Source: Falsochrobactrum shanghaiense
GTDB lineage: Bacteria; Pseudomonadota; Alphaproteobacteria; Rhizobiales; Rhizobiaceae
DNA: 64,000 bases
Direction: 5' to 3'
Assembly (NCBI RefSeq): GCF_003149535.1
Contig: NZ_QGDB01000005.1
Location: 186,001-250,000 of the forward strand
In this document: one piece after another, positions 1 to 8,600 of the stretch
Layout of the letters: each line of letters begins with the position of its first letter
Position numbering within the stretch: the stretch's first letter is position 1
Position numbers and translations under genes: made by a program
The notes under the pieces: generated by a model
What the model was told of the DNA's origin: nothing
What the model saw: only the letters and a program-made list of their open reading frames with translations
Database searches by the model: none

Positions 1-9
1 ACCGGCTCT

Positions 10-912
10 ATGTTCCGTCTTGCCCATATTTCAGACATTCATCTGTCGCCTTTGCCGCGCGTGCGATACCGCGAATTGGCATCGAAGCGCATCACCGGCT
101 ATATAAACTGGCTGCGCAACCGCAAAGGCGCGATGCATGGCACCGTGCTTGATAGCCTCATTGCCGACATGCTCACCCACAAGCCAGACCATATTGCCGT
201 CACCGGCGATTTGGTCAATCTCGCGCTCAATCTGGAAATCGATATTGCCAATGACTGGCTTGGCACACTCGGCGAGCCGGATGATGTTTCGGTGGTGCCG
301 GGCAACCATGACGCCTATGTTCCCGGTGCGCTCGACAAGGCGTGCCGCAAATGGGAGCCATGGATGCGCGGCGACGGCGTGGACAATAGCGGCAGGCGCG
401 TCGAATTTCCCTATCTGCGCGCCCGTGAACAGATTGCGATGATCGGGGTCTCATCCGCACGCGCGACGGCACCTTTCATGGCCAGCGGCGATTTTCGCTC
501 GTCGCAGGCCAGGCGGCTTGCAGCCATGCTTGATGAGGCCGGTTCACGCGGGCTTTTCCGCGTCGTCATGATCCATCATCCGCCCATTCACGGTGCGACC
601 CCGACCCATAAGCGGCTTTATGGCATTCGCCGCTTTCAAAAGATCATTCGCAATCATGGCGCGGAACTCATTCTCCATGGCCATACGCATCTTGCCACGC
701 GTTATGATATTGATGGCCCCCACGGCAAGGTTCCTGTAATCGGCGTTCCTTCCGCCAGCCAGAATTATGGCGGCCACAAGCCTGCCGCACGTTATAACAT
801 CTTCAATATCGACCGCAGGCCCGATGGCGGCTGGTCATGCCAATGGGAACAGCACGGCATCGAAGATGCAAGCGAGCGCATTCTCAAGCTCTCGCAACAG
901 CAGCTTTATTGA
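10..912 (+). CDS. Calcineurin-like metallophosphoesterase
   Basis: A 300-residue cytoplasmic enzyme of the calcineurin-like metallophosphoesterase family. All five metal and phosphate motifs are visible in order: DIHLS (D9, H11), a GDLVN motif near residue 66, GNHD near 98, MIHHPP near 190 and LHGHTHL near 220. The set resembles class III cyclic nucleotide phosphodiesterases (CpdA/Icc type), but the substrate cannot be read from sequence. There is no signal peptide or membrane segment. The ATG lies nine bases from the window edge, so the upstream context is not visible. The last seven bases overlap the convergent gene at 906. Confidence 0.9.
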   Translation: MFRLAHISDIHLSPLPRVRYRELASKRITGYINWLRNRKGAMHGTVLDSLIADMLTHKPDHIAVTGDLVNLALNLEIDIANDWLGTLGEPDDVSVVPGNHDAYVPGALDKACRKWEPWMRGDGVDNSGRRVEFPYLRAREQIAMIGVSSARATAPFMASGDFRSSQARRLAAMLDEAGSRGLFRVVMIHHPPIHGATPTHKRLYGIRRFQKIIRNHGAELILHGHTHLATRYDIDGPHGKVPVIGVPSASQNYGGHKPAARYNIFNIDRRPDGGWSCQWEQHGIEDASERILKLSQQQLY

Positions 913-1514
913 AATAAATAGGCTTCCAGGCGCTCATGAAAAAGCGCGAACAGCACGATACAGGCAGCGATTGCGCCCAATAAGAACCAGCGAAAACCCG
1001 AGCTTGCGCTGCGTGGTTTTTCATTGCCGGTTTCCGCCGCCTGCGGATTTTCTTTTGCTGCAAAGGATGGCTCAGGCGCAGTTTCCCGCAATGAGATGAC
1101 CTCGCCTTCCATCAGCCTTGCGCGTTCCACAAGGCGCTCGGCAATATACAAGGTAACGGCTTCAGCAATTTTACCGATTTCGACGCTTTCAGCGACAACA
1201 ATCCGCCCAAGCCTCGTATCGCGTACGAAGCGATAGGTTCGCCGGTCACGCGCCATCATTACATGGGCCGTCGCATCGAGCCACAAACGCGGCTGCAAGC
1301 CGGAAGAAAGGGCAAAATCCCATTGCGGATCATCGAGCGGTACATCGTCGAAAACGGGTTTAAGCTCCTGCGCCAGCAGTTCCAGCCGCGCCCGGTCCGC
1401 GTCTTTCATATCCACGATGACGTCACCGCGATCAGCGGCAGCGATTTTTGCCGTGCGAATGGCTTCAGCCAGTCTGCGCGGCGTTGCTGCGGATTTATCA
1501 CTCAACTCGCCCAT
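906..1514 (-). CDS. Conserved hypothetical protein with a C-terminal membrane anchor
   Basis: A 202-residue protein I cannot assign to a named family. The first 150 residues are soluble, charged and mixed in composition. They are followed by a low-complexity stretch and then one hydrophobic segment (about residues 174-193, FLLGAIAACIVLFALF), giving a tail-anchored or bitopic layout with the bulk probably cytoplasmic. Its 3' end overlaps the convergent metallophosphoesterase by seven bases. A dispersed palindromic repeat sits just upstream of the start. Coding-type codon use and clean ATG and stop codons support a real gene; the function is unknown. Confidence 0.7.
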   Translation of the reverse strand: MGELSDKSAATPRRLAEAIRTAKIAAADRGDVIVDMKDADRARLELLAQELKPVFDDVPLDDPQWDFALSSGLQPRLWLDATAHVMMARDRRTYRFVRDTRLGRIVVAESVEIGKIAEAVTLYIAERLVERARLMEGEVISLRETAPEPSFAAKENPQAAETGNEKPRSASSGFRWFLLGAIAACIVLFALFHERLEAYLFQ

Positions 1515-1531
1515 GATCGCGCCTCACACAA

Positions 1532-1598
1532 GAGCACATCCCGAAAAGTGGGAACCGGTTTTCGGAAAAAGATGTGCCTAAAAGCAAAGAGATAGAGC
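1532..1598. repeat. Dispersed palindromic intergenic repeat, copy 1
   Basis: One copy of a repeat seen several times in this window. The core has complementary arms ccgaaaa and ttttcgg around gtgggaacc, inside a second pair gcacatc/gatgtgc, so the whole element folds into a long hairpin. A partial tail (agcaaagagatagagc) follows. It lies in the non-coding space between the tail-anchored protein and the leuA terminator. Confidence 0.75.
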
Positions 1599-1669
1599 AT
1601 TTCCAGCACAAGAAGAACCCGGTTTTGCATCCGCCCAACGTTAACGTAACTTGCCATCAAGCTCCAATG

Positions 1670-1695
1670 AAAAAGGCGACGCAATGCGCCGCCTT
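1670..1695 (-). terminator. Rho-independent terminator of leuA
   Basis: On the minus strand, arms aaggcg-g-cgca and tgcg-t-cgcctt close a hairpin that ends in a run of five T. It lies about 25 bases beyond the leuA stop codon and points in the leuA direction. Confidence 0.75.
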
Positions 1696-1719
1696 GATCA
1701 CGAGGATAAATCGCAACTA

Positions 1720-3432
1720 TTAGCCAATGACACGGTTTGCAGCCGAAACCACCGCTTCCAGCGAGGCGCTAACGATGTTGTCGTTGATGCCGACACCAAA
1801 CAGCTTTCCATCCGGATAGGCCATTTCGACATAGGAAATCGCCGAGGCATCGGATCCCTGCTGAAGCGAATGTTCCGAATAATCCGACACCGACATTTTC
1901 ACGCCAAGATATTTTGAAAGCGCATCGACAAAACCATCGATAGGCCCGGTGCCGCGTCCTTCAATATTCTTCGTCACGCCATTATCGGTGATTTCGGCGG
2001 TCAGAATGCGGCGCCCCTTCTGCTCGGGATCGGGAAAAGTATGATGATCCACAAACTTGATGCGCGCATCGGGCTGCGTCACATAAAGCTGCTGAAACTC
2101 ATCATGAATGCGCTTTGACGGCAGCTCCTTGCCTTCCTCATCGGTGATATGCTGGATGATCTCGCGGAATTCCACCTGCAGGTTGCGCGGCAGGTTGATC
2201 CCATAATCCGCTTGCAGGATATAGGCGATGCCGCCCTTGCCCGACTGCGAATTGATACGGATGATCGCTTCATAAGAGCGGCCCACATCCTGCGGATCGA
2301 TAGGCAGATAAGGCACTTCCCAAATCGGCGAATTCGCCGACTTGCGCACTTTCATGCCCTTGTTGATCGCATCCTGATGCGAACCGGAAAAGGCCGTATA
2401 GACCAGTTCGCCGACATAAGGATGGCGCTCGCCAATCTTCAACTGGTTGGAATATTCGTAAACATCCTTCATCCGGTTGATGTCGGTGCAATCCAGTTTC
2501 GGATCGACGCCCTGCGTATACATATTGAGCGCCAGCGTCACCACGTCGACATTTCCGGTGCGCTCGCCATTGCCAAACAGGGTGCCCTCGACACGATCCG
2601 CGCCCGCCATCAAGCCCAGTTCGGTTGCGGCAATGCCCGTACCACGATCATTATGCGGATGCAGGGAAATGATGAGGTTCTCACGATTATCGAGATTGCG
2701 GCACATCCATTCGATCTGGTCGGCGTAGATATTCGGCGTGTTCATTTCGACCGTCGAAGGCAGATTGAGGATCAGCTTGTGCTCTGCCGTCGGCTTCACG
2801 ATCTCGGTTACGGCATTGCAGATTTCCAGCGCCACTTCCAGTTCCGTGCCGGTAAAGCTTTCCGGCGAATACTGGAAGCGATAACCGCCGCCGGCTTTTG
2901 CCGCCATATCCATGATCATCTTGGCGGCATCGGTTGCAATCTGCTTGATGCCCTTGACGTCCTTTGCGAACACCACGCGACGCTGCAATTCGCTGGTGGA
3001 ATTATAAAAATGGATGATCGGGGATTTCGCGCCTTCCAGCGCCTCGAAAGTCCGCGTGATCAGTTCGGGGCGGCATTGCACCAGCACCTGAAGGTCCACC
3101 TCATCAGGTACGTCGCCCTGTTCGATAGCCCAGCGGCAGAAATCAAAATCGGTCTGCGAAGCAGATGGAAAGCCGATCTCGATTTCTGGAAAGCCCATAT
3201 CGACCAGAAGGCGGAACATACGCTCCTTGCGGTCATGCCCCATCGGATCGACCAGAGCCTGATTGCCGTCACGCAAATCGACCGAGCACCAGATCGGCGC
3301 TTTTTCTATACGCTTTGAAGGCCAGATACGATCTGAAAGCTGCGGCACCGGAAAAGGCGCATATTTGCTTGCTGCATCCGGCATGCCTTTAGGGCTTTTT
3401 ACAGATTTGGGAGTGGGAATATTCTGGTTCAT
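1720..3432 (-). CDS. leuA: 2-isopropylmalate synthase
   Basis: First committed enzyme of leucine synthesis: it condenses acetyl-CoA and 2-oxoisovalerate to 2-isopropylmalate in the cytoplasm. The 570-residue length fits the long LeuA type with a TIM-barrel catalytic domain (motif LRDGNQAL near residue 55; metal-binding HPHNDRGTG near 260) and a C-terminal regulatory dimer domain (about 430-560) that binds leucine. I start at the ATG beginning MNQNIPTPK because GGAGG lies 12 bases upstream; an in-frame ATG 63 bases earlier lacks a ribosome site. A leucine-rich leader peptide and hairpin precede it, so expression is probably attenuated by leucine. Confidence 0.96.
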   Translation of the reverse strand: MNQNIPTPKSVKSPKGMPDAASKYAPFPVPQLSDRIWPSKRIEKAPIWCSVDLRDGNQALVDPMGHDRKERMFRLLVDMGFPEIEIGFPSASQTDFDFCRWAIEQGDVPDEVDLQVLVQCRPELITRTFEALEGAKSPIIHFYNSTSELQRRVVFAKDVKGIKQIATDAAKMIMDMAAKAGGGYRFQYSPESFTGTELEVALEICNAVTEIVKPTAEHKLILNLPSTVEMNTPNIYADQIEWMCRNLDNRENLIISLHPHNDRGTGIAATELGLMAGADRVEGTLFGNGERTGNVDVVTLALNMYTQGVDPKLDCTDINRMKDVYEYSNQLKIGERHPYVGELVYTAFSGSHQDAINKGMKVRKSANSPIWEVPYLPIDPQDVGRSYEAIIRINSQSGKGGIAYILQADYGINLPRNLQVEFREIIQHITDEEGKELPSKRIHDEFQQLYVTQPDARIKFVDHHTFPDPEQKGRRILTAEITDNGVTKNIEGRGTGPIDGFVDALSKYLGVKMSVSDYSEHSLQQGSDASAISYVEMAYPDGKLFGVGINDNIVSASLEAVVSAANRVIG

Positions 3433-3520
3433 CGGTTTCTCGTTCCTCCCGGCTCGTCCGATAGCTAATACCTGCCCGGACGGCGCGGATCTCATACTTG
3501 AAAAGAATTCGGATATTGCG

Positions 3521-3571
3521 GAAAGGAGCAGGCGTCAGCGGGACCAGGATCGACCGCCGGACGCTCCTTTC
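3521..3571 (-). promoter_or_regulatory. Leader hairpin upstream of leuA (candidate attenuator)
   Basis: The transcribed strand carries gaaaggagc and its exact complement gctcctttc 33 bases apart, giving a 9-bp stem whose first arm overlaps the stop codon of the leader peptide. An alternative pairing gcgtc/gacgc competes with it. A weaker cgtccg/cggacg stem (3455-3460 with 3477-3482) lies just ahead of the leuA ribosome site. No T-run follows the main stem, so whether control is by termination or by masking the ribosome site is open. Confidence 0.5.
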
Positions 3572-3692
3572 AGCGAGCCCGGCGATCGCCGCTAAGGCCG
3601 AGGGTAAGAAGCGAGTTTAGAACGCAAACATTCACGCGCGTACCAAAGGTCGCAGCGGAGTGTCCCAAAGATGTTGCGTTTTCTATCGTCAT
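3570..3692 (-). CDS. leuL: Leucine leader peptide
   Basis: A 40-residue open reading frame in the leader of leuA. It starts MTIENATSLG and has five leucine codons among nine (LNSLLTLGL, residues 25-33), then SGDRRAR and TGA. The stop codon falls on the first arm of the 9-bp hairpin, the geometry expected if ribosome stalling on leucine codons changes which hairpin forms. Leader peptides of this kind control leuA in other bacteria; I infer the same here. I see no other use for so short a frame, and it is not long enough to be judged by codon use alone. Confidence 0.6.
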   Translation of the reverse strand: MTIENATSLGHSAATFGTRVNVCVLNSLLTLGLSGDRRAR

Positions 3693-3746
3693 ATCACGCT
3701 TTTACACCCCGCCTTCCCGCTGTGCAAGACCGTAATTCATCCTGCC

Positions 3747-4655
3747 TCAAGCGAACGGGATGGCGCTTGTTCCCGGCGGCAGCTTCGCCTCGTCCTCCGG
3801 TTCGACGTGAATTACCACCCGCGCGGAGTTGAGTTCAGCTTTAAGCGCATCTTCGATACGGTCGCAGATGACATGCGCATCCCCCACGCTCATCTCTGCG
3901 GCAACAACCAGATGAAACTCGACAAAAGTCACACGACCGGCAATGCGCGTCTTGAGGTCGTGGACTTCTATCGCTCCGCCCGCATTGGCCGAAATCACAT
4001 CGCGGATGCGCATTTCCTCCGCAGGTTCGACGGCAATATCCATCAATCCCTGAATGGACGTATTGATGACATGCCAGCCCTGCCAAAGAATATTGATCGC
4101 CACCAGAATGGCGAGGATCGGATCGAGCACCGCCCAGCCGGTCACGACCGCGCCGACAAGACCCGCCAGCACGCCAAAGGACGTGAACACATCGGTCATG
4201 ATATGCTTGCCGTCCGCCTCCAGTGCCGGGGAGCGAAAACGCCGTCCCACGCGAATGAGAAGCGTCGCCCAGATGCAATTGATTACACTGGCGACCAGAT
4301 TGATTCCCAGCCCAAGCCATGGCGCATCAAGGGTCCGCGGCGTCTGCAATGCAAACCATGCTTCCCGGACGATCAGCAATGCCGCAACGGTAATCAGAAC
4401 ACCTTCCACCACGGCTGAAATATATTCAGCCTTGTGATGCCCGAAGGGGTGGTTGCTGTCGGCTGGGAGATAGCTGACGCGGATTGCCCACCATGCACCG
4501 ATGGCCGCAATGACATTCACGATGGATTCAAGCGCGTCGGAATAGAGCGCGACCGAGCCGGTCAGCACGAAAGCCAGATATTTCAGGCCCATAACGCCAA
4601 AAGCAATGGGAATTGACCAAACGGCTAATCGCCGCACCTTTGCACTCGCGTCCAT
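3747..4655 (-). CDS. Cation diffusion facilitator (CDF) family metal exporter
   Basis: A 302-residue inner-membrane divalent metal/proton antiporter. Six membrane helices fill roughly residues 10-210 and a cytoplasmic ferredoxin-like domain follows (about 215-300, with EVHDLKTR and HLVV segments). The helix-5 metal motif HxxxD is present (HIMTDVF, about residues 152-156). Helix 2 reads SDALESIVNV, so the usual second acidic residue at D+4 is a serine; the metal is therefore uncertain (Zn, Fe or Mn). SNHPFGHHKAEY between helices 2 and 3 is typical of the family. A terminator-like hairpin lies in its leader, hinting at attenuation or metal control. Confidence 0.9.
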   Translation of the reverse strand: MDASAKVRRLAVWSIPIAFGVMGLKYLAFVLTGSVALYSDALESIVNVIAAIGAWWAIRVSYLPADSNHPFGHHKAEYISAVVEGVLITVAALLIVREAWFALQTPRTLDAPWLGLGINLVASVINCIWATLLIRVGRRFRSPALEADGKHIMTDVFTSFGVLAGLVGAVVTGWAVLDPILAILVAINILWQGWHVINTSIQGLMDIAVEPAEEMRIRDVISANAGGAIEVHDLKTRIAGRVTFVEFHLVVAAEMSVGDAHVICDRIEDALKAELNSARVVIHVEPEDEAKLPPGTSAIPFA

Positions 4656-4675
4656 GACGAACCTTCAATACATAA

Positions 4676-4710
4676 TCAAAAATATGGATGCAGCCTTGGC
4701 TGCACATCCA
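4676..4710 (-). promoter_or_regulatory. Hairpin plus T-run in the leader of the CDF gene
   Basis: On the minus strand tggatg...gcagcc...ggctgc...catcca folds with a small bulge and is followed by atattttt, an intrinsic-terminator pattern. It ends about 20 bases before the CDF start codon. No gene is recognisable upstream on that strand, so it looks like a leader attenuator rather than the end of another gene. The 333 bases between the CDF gene and trpE(G) otherwise hold only the trpE(G) terminator. Confidence 0.45.
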
Positions 4711-4925
4711 TCAGCAATGAAGCGTGCGGCCATGCCGCCAGTTTCAATTCCAGCCGCGCGCTCTTTCAGCCCTGCGATGACAAATGCTCTATAACGCAAT
4801 TCCCCGCCAGTTCTAACCCTCCATCTGCCGGTTTGTGCGTTTAATTTTCTCTTGAGAATGCAATGCATTACACTTGCAAACGCTTCGCCGGTGCATATGA
4901 AAATCCAATCAGCGCAAGCAGCCAG

Positions 4926-4961
4926 AAAAAGCAGAACGGCCGCGGCATAAGCTGCGGCCGT
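4926..4961 (-). terminator. Rho-independent terminator of trpE(G)
   Basis: Arms acggccgcggc and gctgcggccgt form an 11-bp stem with loop ataa, followed on the minus strand by ttctgcttttt. It lies about 28 bases past the trpE(G) stop codon. Confidence 0.8.
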
Positions 4962-4988
4962 CCTGCTGCTTTCAGGTCAGAGCCAGCT

Positions 4989-7184
4989 CTAATAATTGCT
5001 GCGGCGCGCCTTTGTGGCTGCGGCCAGATGCCTGACGACATTCTCGATCATGACCATTCCGGCATTGTGCCCCAGCGTCATGATGGATTCGGGATGAAAC
5101 TGCACAGCCGCAACCGGCTCGTGCTTGTGCTCGAATGCCATGATTACCCCATCCTCCGTCTCGGCGGTCACGAGGAAATCATCAGGCAAACGCTCCGGGT
5201 CGGCAAAAATCGAGTGATAGCGCCCGACGGTCACTTCCTTCGGCAATCCCTCGAAAATACGTCCCGGTTTTGAAACCCGTATGCGTGAAGGCTTGCCATG
5301 CATTGGAATGCGCAATTGCCGCAAACTACCGCCATAGGCTTCGGCAAGCGCCTGAAGGCCCAGACACACGCCGAAGATGGGCAGTTCGCGCTTGCGCGCC
5401 TTTGCAATCGTTGCCTTGCAGTCGAAATCCTGCGGCATGCCGGGGCCCGGCGACAGAACAACCAGATCGGGCTTGATCCGGTCAAAGACCTCTTCGGCGA
5501 CCGGAGTGCGCACGGTTGCAACCGTTGCCCCCGTCTGCCGGAAATAATTGGCGAGCGTATGAACGAAGGAATCTTCGTGATCCACCAGCAGGATCGAAAT
5601 CCCCTCGCCCGGCTTTTCTTCCGCGAGTTCCTCGACCTCGTGATAGCTCTTTTCGGCTTCGCGCACGGCAGCGATCATGGCCGATGCCTTCAGTTCGGTT
5701 TCCGCTTCTTCTTCTGCGGGATTTGAATCGAATAACAGCGTTGCCCCGGCACGAATCTCGGCAACACCGTCCTTTATGCGAATGGTGCGCAGGGTGAGGC
5801 CCGTATTCATGTCGCCATTGAAATGCATCATCCCGATAGCGCCGCCATACCAGGCGCGCGGACTGCGCTCATTTTCTTCGAGAAACCGCATGGCCCACAA
5901 TTTCGGCGCGCCTGTTACGGTCACCGCCCATGCATGGCTGAGAAAGCCGTCGAAAGCATCCATGCCATCGCGCAGACGACCCTCGATATGATCGACCGTG
6001 TGAATGAGGCGCGAATACATTTCGATCTGGCGGCGACCAATGACCCGCACCGAACCCGGTTCGCAGACGCGGCTCTTATCATTGCGATCGACATCTGAAC
6101 ACATGGTCAGTTCGGATTCGTCTTTTTTGGAGTTGAGCAGCTTCAGAATCTGTTCGGAATCCGAAATCGCATCCTCGCCGCGCTTGATCGTGCCCGAAAT
6201 CGGGCAGGTTTCAATGCGCCGTCCATTGACGCGCACGAACATTTCCGGCGATGCGCCAACCAGATATTCATTTTCACCCAGATTGATGAAGAAGGAATAA
6301 GGCGACGGATTGATGGTCTTCAGCCGCCGGAAAATCTCCGATGGCGCAGTGTGGCAACGCTCGTAAAACGTCTGGCCCGGCACCACTTCGAACAGATCGC
6401 CGCGCTTGAAGCTTTCCTTCGCGCGCTCGACAAGTCTGGCATATTCGCCCGGTTCATGGTCCCCGCGCGGCAGGTCACGTTCGGACGGTTTGAAATTCTG
6501 CGCTGGCGTCGCGCGTTCAAGACCGTGCGTTGAGGACCCGCCGCAGGAAAACTCGTAACGGTCCACCCATGCGCGCGCGGCATAATGGTCGGCAATGAAA
6601 ATTTCATCGGGGATGAACAGCACCAGATCACGCTGATCATCGGGGCGCTTGAGCTTATATTCGATGGAATCGAACTGGAACGCCAGATCATAGCCAAAAG
6701 CGCCATAAAGGCCGAGATTGGAATCTTCCTCCGAGAAGAACAGCCCCACGACTGCGCGCAGCACCGTGAAGACCGAAGGAACGCGCGAGCGTTCCTCCTC
6801 GGTGAAAACATCCGATGGTTCCGCAATGGCAAGCTCGATGCGCTTCTCATCCGCCTTGTTAATTATCACTTCTGAAAGCGCGCGCACGGTATCGAGAATC
6901 GGGCGAAGCAGGATAACGCCGCGCGCATTCAAGGCTTCGATGCGCATGGTGCGCGCCTGCGACGTAATGACGACCGGCGGGTCAACGATTGCCGTATCCC
7001 ATCGCGTATAACGACCGGGATATTCATAATTGGAAGAAAAGACCGCCCCCCGACGCTCATTCAGGGCATCGATATAAGTTTCGATGGCTCCCTTATAGGC
7101 TGTCAGGTTACGCGTACGTTCGACAATAATGCCTCCCGCCGTCTCGTGCCTGAATATTTCGCTATCAGCAATCTTCGCGTTCAT
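4989..7184 (-). CDS. trpE(G): Anthranilate synthase, fused TrpE-TrpG
   Basis: A 731-residue single-chain anthranilate synthase that turns chorismate and glutamine into anthranilate, the first step of tryptophan synthesis. Component I covers about residues 1-510, with the chorismate-binding segment ending in GGAIGMM and [12 protein letters not shown]. Component II, a class I glutamine amidotransferase, covers about 535-720 with the nucleophile motif [15 protein letters not shown] and the His/Glu pair in QFHPESIM. This fusion is a hallmark of Rhizobiales. A trpL leader with three adjacent Trp codons and a terminator precede it, so it is attenuated by tryptophan. The gene stands alone, apart from other trp genes. 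Confidence 0.97.
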   Translation of the reverse strand: MNAKIADSEIFRHETAGGIIVERTRNLTAYKGAIETYIDALNERRGAVFSSNYEYPGRYTRWDTAIVDPPVVITSQARTMRIEALNARGVILLRPILDTVRALSEVIINKADEKRIELAIAEPSDVFTEEERSRVPSVFTVLRAVVGLFFSEEDSNLGLYGAFGYDLAFQFDSIEYKLKRPDDQRDLVLFIPDEIFIADHYAARAWVDRYEFSCGGSSTHGLERATPAQNFKPSERDLPRGDHEPGEYARLVERAKESFKRGDLFEVVPGQTFYERCHTAPSEIFRRLKTINPSPYSFFINLGENEYLVGASPEMFVRVNGRRIETCPISGTIKRGEDAISDSEQILKLLNSKKDESELTMCSDVDRNDKSRVCEPGSVRVIGRRQIEMYSRLIHTVDHIEGRLRDGMDAFDGFLSHAWAVTVTGAPKLWAMRFLEENERSPRAWYGGAIGMMHFNGDMNTGLTLRTIRIKDGVAEIRAGATLLFDSNPAEEEAETELKASAMIAAVREAEKSYHEVEELAEEKPGEGISILLVDHEDSFVHTLANYFRQTGATVATVRTPVAEEVFDRIKPDLVVLSPGPGMPQDFDCKATIAKARKRELPIFGVCLGLQALAEAYGGSLRQLRIPMHGKPSRIRVSKPGRIFEGLPKEVTVGRYHSIFADPERLPDDFLVTAETEDGVIMAFEHKHEPVAAVQFHPESIMTLGHNAGMVMIENVVRHLAAATKARRSNY

Positions 7185-7270
7185 GATCGGCTAATCCCAA
7201 ACCTTTATCGTTTCCGAACACTTCCGAAACCCGGACTTTTCTCGGGCATCGCCGGTTCCCCACGCAGCCA

Positions 7271-7304
7271 AACAAAAAGGCCGCCCGGATAATCCCAGCG
7301 GCCT
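7271..7304 (-). terminator. trp attenuator terminator
   Basis: Arms aggccgc and gcggcct (minus strand) with a 13-base loop are followed by ttttt. It lies 42 bases after the trpL stop and 87 bases before trpE(G). It is the terminator half of the attenuator. Upstream ccacgcag and downstream ctgcgtgg are complementary and could form a competing structure. Confidence 0.85.
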
Positions 7305-7345
7305 GTTTCTCTAACGCATATGCGCAAACGCCTGCGTGGCCGCGA

Positions 7346-7393
7346 TTAGCGAACCCACCACCAGCCATTCATGACAATGCGCGAAATGTTCAT
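7346..7393 (-). CDS. trpL: Tryptophan leader peptide
   Basis: A 15-residue leader peptide, MNISRIVMNGWWWVR, with three consecutive TGG codons followed by a terminator hairpin. Ribosome stalling at the Trp codons when tryptophan is short lets transcription run into trpE(G). In Sinorhizobium the attenuated leader RNA (rnTrpL) and the peptide also act in trans; that is known from the relative, not visible here. The frame, the Trp triplet and the hairpin position make this call firm despite the size. Confidence 0.9.
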   Translation of the reverse strand: MNISRIVMNGWWWVR

Positions 7394-7490
7394 GCGTTAC
7401 TGTTAGCCTTCCGGCGAGAACCTTGCAACCGGAAAATTGAGCGTCTCTGGAGGCATGTCCAGTTCCAATGCACCGTGGCCAAAGCACACT

Positions 7491-7580
7491 TCGACCTGAC
7501 TGGATCAGATCGGCGCTCTAAATTTTCGTTTAAACGCACATCTTTTCCGAAGGTCGTTTCACACTTTTCGGGAAGCGCTC
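7491..7580 (-). repeat. Dispersed palindromic intergenic repeat, copy 2
   Basis: Read on the minus strand it has the same order as the copy at 49598: cccgaaaag, a short spacer, cttcggaaaagatg, then a second block beginning tttagagcgccgatctgat. Arms are less perfect than in other copies (gtgtgaaacgacc core), so it may be decaying. It lies in the 670-base space between the trp leader and the Lrp-type gene. Confidence 0.65.
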
Positions 7581-7720
7581 CAAACAAGAGTAGCAGCGGC
7601 TTCGGCAGCTTTACTCAAGCTGCAACGGCTCCGAAGAACGGTTTACCCGCAGGGACAACCACTATAGCGGCAACCTTTACACCATACCCGCCCCTCTTGC
7701 CTTTCTTATAATTTGCAAAA

Positions 7721-7755
7721 GAAAATCCGGGCCTTAGAGAGCAGCCCGGATTTTC
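7721..7755. other. Orphan strong hairpin in a gene-poor stretch
   Basis: Arms gaaaatccgggc and gcccggattttc (12 bp, perfect) with an 11-base loop. This is terminator-like in both directions, with A/T tracts on both sides. No gene I recognise ends here: the space between the repeat at 7491-7580 and the Lrp-type gene contains no convincing coding frame. It could end a small RNA or an unrecognised short gene. Confidence 0.55.
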
Positions 7756-7880
7756 CCTCGCCCTTAATGAGGACAATACAGACGAAGAAGCGGGTTCCTT
7801 CATCCGATAAAAGCCCGAAGGCCCGGCAGGATAAATTACTATCTATAAAATCATTTAAAGTACGCAATAACTACTATCAT

Positions 7881-7902
7881 AGGTTGTATTTAATTACAAC
7901 CT
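7881..7902. promoter_or_regulatory. Inverted repeat upstream of an Lrp-type gene
   Basis: Arms aggttgta and tacaacct separated by six AT bases, in an AT-rich stretch about 170 bases ahead of the Lrp-type regulator. A plausible regulator binding site; the protein that would bind is unknown. Confidence 0.35.
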
Positions 7903-8067
7903 TTAAGTGTTGTGCCGTTTTTTCGGACTCATGGCTGGGTAACTGCTGGTTTTATAAACACTATTATCATTTTAGCTTGCTTCACGGAGCGATTTCGGAT
8001 TCATTTGCCCCGCCTTGAAAATACAAGAAAAGAGCCATCCTGAAAGGTGGCCCTACGGGAACGAACA

Positions 8068-8529
8068 ATGAAACAGATCGATGCGGTGGATAGAAGCATT
8101 CTAAATGCGCTGCAGGATAATGGCCGCTTGACGAATACCGAGCTTGCCGAGCGCGTCAATCTTTCGCAAACCGCCACCGCCGAACGCGTCAAACGACTGA
8201 CCCGCGAGGGCTATATTCTTGGCTATTCGGCACGGTTGTGCCCCAAAATGCTTGATCGGTCCATGCTGGTCTTCATCGAGATCAAACTTGATCGGACGAC
8301 CGCCGACGTTTTCGAGATCTTTTCATCCTTCACCCGCAACAATCCCGATATTCTGGAATGTCATATGGTGGCTGGCGGCTTTGACTATCTGATCAAGGCC
8401 CGCATAGCCGACATGGACCACTATCGGCGCTTTTTGTCAGAAGCATTGTTGGCTCTTCCGGGTGTGCGCGAATCTCATACTTATGCCGTCATGGAAGAGG
8501 TCAAGGAAACCGCTCATATTGCGGTGTAA
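8068..8529 (+). CDS. Lrp/AsnC family transcriptional regulator
   Basis: A 153-residue DNA-binding regulator. The N-terminal winged helix-turn-helix covers residues 3-62 (DAVDRSILNALQDNGRLTNTE, then LSQTATAERVKRL), and the C-terminal RAM/AsnC effector domain follows (about 68-150, with GGFDYLIKARIADM). I start at the ATG of MKQIDAVD, the usual family start; an in-frame GTG 21 bases earlier is less likely. Such proteins usually sense an amino acid and control neighbouring catabolic or transport genes, but the next gene is an unrelated MarR regulator, so the target is unclear. An inverted repeat lies upstream. Confidence 0.9.
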   Translation: MKQIDAVDRSILNALQDNGRLTNTELAERVNLSQTATAERVKRLTREGYILGYSARLCPKMLDRSMLVFIEIKLDRTTADVFEIFSSFTRNNPDILECHMVAGGFDYLIKARIADMDHYRRFLSEALLALPGVRESHTYAVMEEVKETAHIAV

Positions 8530-8600
8530 AGCCCGGTCGATGTCAGTGAAATGAGAGCAGTTCAGCTTTCGATAGCATAGCCATCTTGTCAAAGACAGAT

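Noticed and set aside
2149-3318. A long open frame (389 codons) on the plus strand
   Set aside because: It is antisense to leuA, whose motifs are certain; the translation shows no family pattern and is rich in His, Arg and Ile, as expected of a mirror of high-GC coding sequence.
4665-4868. A short frame (67 codons) on the minus strand before the CDF gene
   Set aside because: It overlaps the hairpin and T-run in the leader, has no ribosome site and no family pattern.
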